Shown here: one piece after another, positions 6,204 to 7,955 of the stretch
Layout: each line of letters begins with the position of its first letter
How positions within the stretch are numbered: position 1 is the first letter of the stretch
Assembly: GCA_003451935.1 (NCBI GenBank)
Contig: DMJA01000079.1
Coordinates: 1-7,955 of the forward strand
From: Verrucomicrobiota bacterium
GTDB taxonomy: Bacteria; Verrucomicrobiota; Kiritimatiellia; CAIQIC01; Lenti-01
DNA: 7,955 nt
Direction of reading: 5' to 3'
Made by a program: the position numbers and the translations under genes
The notes under the pieces: generated by a model
What the model was told of the DNA's origin: nothing
Database searches by the model: none
The model's input: the letters and a program-made list of their open reading frames with translations, nothing else

Positions 6204-6765
6204 AATTGAACTCGTTCATCGCCCGGTCCGTACCGTGGACGAGGATGCACTCGAGGGCATCCGTCGCCCGGGCGGCGGCTTCCGCCAGCGCCCGGCGCTC
6301 CGCGGCATCCATCCGTTCCAGCACGTGGTCCTTCAAACTCTTTCCTTCTTCCTGCTCTCCAACTCCGACCCGCACCCGGACGAATTCCTCCGTCCCCAGG
6401 CGCTCGATCACCGATTTCAGCCCGTTGTGTCCGCCGGCGCTTCCCTTCGGCCGGATCCTCAGCTTGCCCAGCGGCAGGTTGATATCGTCGGCCACGACAA
6501 TCAAGTCTTTTGCGGCCCGCCCCGACGGGCGCATCAGCGCCGGCAGGACGTTCCCGCTCAGGTTCATGAAGGTCAGCGGCTTCGCCAGCAGCAGGTTTCC
6601 GACGCCTTCCATCGCGGTCTTCGCGGTCTGGACCGGGCGGCACCACGAACGGCGTAAGGCCGCTCCCCGGCGCCGGGCGAACTCGTCCAGAACCTGCCAC
6701 CCGGCGTTATGCCGCGTGTGCTCGTAGGCTCGTCCGGGATTGCCCAGTCCCACCACCAGTTTCAT
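6202..6765 (-). CDS. pth: Peptidyl-tRNA hydrolase
   Basis: Pth cleaves the ester bond in peptidyl-tRNAs released early from ribosomes, recycling tRNA; it is a cytoplasmic monomer and usually essential. The 187-residue product is of normal length (194 in E. coli). It opens MKLVVGLGNPG and keeps the known active-site residues: Asn9 and His19 (E. coli Asn10 and the catalytic His20) in the segment ending TRHNAG, Asn68 in FMNLSG, Asp93 in VADDINLPLG and Asn114 in GGHNGLKS. The ATG at 6765 matches the family N-terminus. Its best Shine-Dalgarno match, AGGAG at 6779-6783, is 13 bases away, which is long. An in-frame TTG at 6795 would add ten basic residues and is unlikely. It lies 33 bases after rplY; pth next to rplY/ctc is a common pairing. 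Confidence 0.97.
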   Translation of the reverse strand: MKLVVGLGNPGRAYEHTRHNAGWQVLDEFARRRGAALRRSWCRPVQTAKTAMEGVGNLLLAKPLTFMNLSGNVLPALMRPSGRAAKDLIVVADDINLPLGKLRIRPKGSAGGHNGLKSVIERLGTEEFVRVRVGVGEQEEGKSLKDHVLERMDAAERRALAEAAARATDALECILVHGTDRAMNEFN

Positions 6766-6798
6766 GCGCGAAATGCGTCTCCTGCCGCCTTGCAACGG

Positions 6799-7557
6799 CT
6801 ATTTCTTCTCCTTCTTCTCGGCGGCGGGGGCCTTGGCGCCCTCCTTGGCCGGAGCCTTGGCTTCCTTGCCGGCGCCCTTGGCTTCCTTGCCCTTCTCCGC
6901 GCCCTCCTCGCCTTCCTCTTCCTTCTTCTCGGTCAGCACTTCCGGTCCGGCGGCGGTGGCGGCTTCGGCTTCGGCCTTCTCTTCCTCCTCCGTGCGCGGC
7001 GCGGCGACGGCGGCGACCACCTGGTCCGGATCGCTCATCATCTTGTACTTCGCCGCATCCACCTTCACATCCCGCACGCGCAGCGTCTTGCCGACATGCA
7101 GGTCCGTCACGTCCAGCTCGAACTCCTCGACCATGTCCGCCGGGAGGCACTGGACGGTCAGCGTGCGCAGCACGTGCTCCAGGATGCCGCCTTCGTTCGC
7201 CACGCCCGTCGGGATGCCCGTCAGCTTGACCGGCACCTCGATCTCGATCTTGCGGGTCATGGAGATCTCGTAGAAGTCCACGTGGAGCACCCGGCCCGTC
7301 ATCGGATGGTGCTGGATGGCCTTGAGCATCACCTTGAAGGGCTTGTCCCGGCCCTCCACCGCCAGATCCAGGATCATGTTTTCGCTGCGATGGCTGCGGA
7401 GCATCATCACGAAGTCATGTTCGTTCAGCTGGATGTCCAGGCCTGGACGGCCCTCGCCGTACACCACCGCCGGGAACCATCCCGTGCGGCGCAGGCGTCC
7501 GGCCGACGCACTGCCCTTCGCCTCGCGCGACTTGGCGGTCAATTTCGTCTCTTTCAT
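6799..7557 (-). CDS. rplY: 50S ribosomal protein L25, long CTC/TL5 type with charged tail
   Basis: L25 binds 5S rRNA. This is the two-domain CTC/TL5 form rather than the short (about 95 aa) E. coli form. The 252-residue product has the N-terminal 5S-binding domain (about 1-95: REAKGSASAGRLRRTGWFPAV, VYGEG at 32-36, IQHHPMTGRVLHVDFYEI at 81-98) and the C-terminal beta domain (about 100-185: VPVKLTGIPTGVANEGGILE, LPADM, VGKTLRVRDV). Residues from about 187 to 252 form a low-complexity tail of Glu, Lys, Ala and Gly with near-repeats of KEAK and KAPA. This tail is longer than in many family members and probably disordered. The ATG at 7557 overlaps the prs stop (ATGA) and has AAGGGAG 6 bases upstream. 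The gene is also called ctc. Family assignment is firm; the role of the tail is unknown. Confidence 0.95.
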   Translation of the reverse strand: MKETKLTAKSREAKGSASAGRLRRTGWFPAVVYGEGRPGLDIQLNEHDFVMMLRSHRSENMILDLAVEGRDKPFKVMLKAIQHHPMTGRVLHVDFYEISMTRKIEIEVPVKLTGIPTGVANEGGILEHVLRTLTVQCLPADMVEEFELDVTDLHVGKTLRVRDVKVDAAKYKMMSDPDQVVAAVAAPRTEEEEKAEAEAATAAGPEVLTEKKEEEGEEGAEKGKEAKGAGKEAKAPAKEGAKAPAAEKKEKK

Positions 7558-7955
7558 TGCGTTCTCCCTTGATGAATCTCGAACAGCTTGGAAACGGACT
7601 CGTCTCCATAAATCCGCTTGATCGCATCGCCCAGCAGGTCCGCGACCGTCAGGATCGTGATCGGGAAGTCGTCCCACTTCTGCGGCAGGATGGTGTCGGT
7701 GGTGATCAGCTCCTCGATGGGCGAATCCTTCAGGCGCCGGATGCCCAGTTCAGTGATCGGACAATGGCTCACCACCGCCCGCACCGATTTCGCCCCGTTG
7801 GCCTTGGCCAGCTGGGCCGCCGCGCACAGCGTGCCGGCCGTCGTCGTCATGTCGTCGGTCAGGATGCAATCCTTGCCCCGGACGTCGCCCACCAGTTCCA
7901 GCGCCTCGACCTCCGTGGGGGAGGTCCGGTGCTTGCCGGCCAGCGCCAAACCGGC
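7554..7955 (-). CDS. prs: Ribose-phosphate pyrophosphokinase, C-terminal part (partial)
   Basis: Prs makes phosphoribosyl pyrophosphate from ribose 5-phosphate and ATP, the precursor of purines, pyrimidines, histidine, tryptophan and NAD. The window holds the last 133 codons; the 5' part runs off the right edge. The fragment covers the C-terminal phosphoribosyltransferase-like domain. It shows VGDVRGKDCILTDDM with the PRPP-binding loop DDMTTTAGT (34-42), then AAAQLAKANGAKSV, an SHCPIT segment (63-68), the TDTI strand (86-89) and ESVSKLFEIH near the end, all in the order of the family. The loop differs slightly from E. coli DDMIDTGGT; TTTAGT is my reading of an acceptable variant. Its TGA overlaps the rplY ATG by four bases. 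As the most upstream gene seen here, it or something before it should carry the operon promoter. Confidence 0.96.
   Translation of the reverse strand, partial: AGLALAGKHRTSPTEVEALELVGDVRGKDCILTDDMTTTAGTLCAAAQLAKANGAKSVRAVVSHCPITELGIRRLKDSPIEELITTDTILPQKWDDFPITILTVADLLGDAIKRIYGDESVSKLFEIHQGRTQ

Noticed and set aside
6766..6795. TTG at 6795 as an alternative start of pth
   Set aside because: It would add ten basic residues before the conserved MKLVVGLGNPG start. The weak spacing of the ribosome site at the ATG is not enough to prefer it.
6766..6798. Small inverted repeat GCCG...CGGC between rplY and pth as a terminator or processing site
   Set aside because: It has only four pairs, a loop of eight bases and no T-run; it could easily occur by chance in such GC-rich DNA.
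5765..7572. Plus-strand open frames at 5765-6727 and 6709-7572
   Set aside because: They are antisense to rpsF, pth and rplY. The Leu/Phe/Gly-rich start of the second is the reverse complement of the Lys/Glu/Ala tail of L25, not a membrane protein.

Overview
The window is a compact, GC-rich piece of a bacterial chromosome, made almost entirely of conserved housekeeping genes. The outer-membrane assembly protein BamA marks the organism as Gram-negative (diderm). Gene order and protein style (the PRPP loop DDMTTTAGT, a cysteine-free S18, a long CTC-type L25) fit the PVC superphylum, perhaps Kiritimatiellota or Verrucomicrobiota. That placement is inference from memory of the families, not a computed result.

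The left edge (1-791, plus strand) holds the last 44 codons of folE (GTP cyclohydrolase I). Two bases later comes a 217-residue protein with a clear signal peptide and no family I recognise. Next is a 96-base tail-to-tail gap (792-887) full of inverted repeats, probably a two-way terminator and possibly a repeat element.

From 888 to the right edge all genes lie on the minus strand. In transcription order they are prs (3' part only) > rplY/ctc > pth > rpsF > ssb > rpsR > rplI > dnaB > bamA. Gaps are 11 to 33 bases. Two junctions are 4-base ATGA overlaps (prs/rplY and dnaB/bamA), and rpsF overlaps ssb by 17 bases. I see no internal promoter or terminator, so this looks like one long transcription unit whose promoter lies upstream of prs, outside the window.

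The genes serve nucleotide precursor supply (PRPP), ribosome structure (L25, S6, S18, L9), peptidyl-tRNA recycling (Pth), replication (SSB, the DnaB helicase) and outer-membrane assembly (BamA). The core rpsF-ssb-rpsR-rplI-dnaB order is widespread in bacteria. The prs-rplY-pth block upstream is also a known association. BamA coupled to the end of dnaB is less usual.

I found no CRISPR array, mobile element, tRNA, rRNA, defence system or biosynthetic cluster. I do not think the window holds a new multi-gene system. The points most worth a second look are the orphan secreted protein, the palindrome cluster at 792-887, the charged low-complexity tail on L25, a Gly-to-Ala change in BamA's VRGF motif, and the dnaB-bamA coupling.
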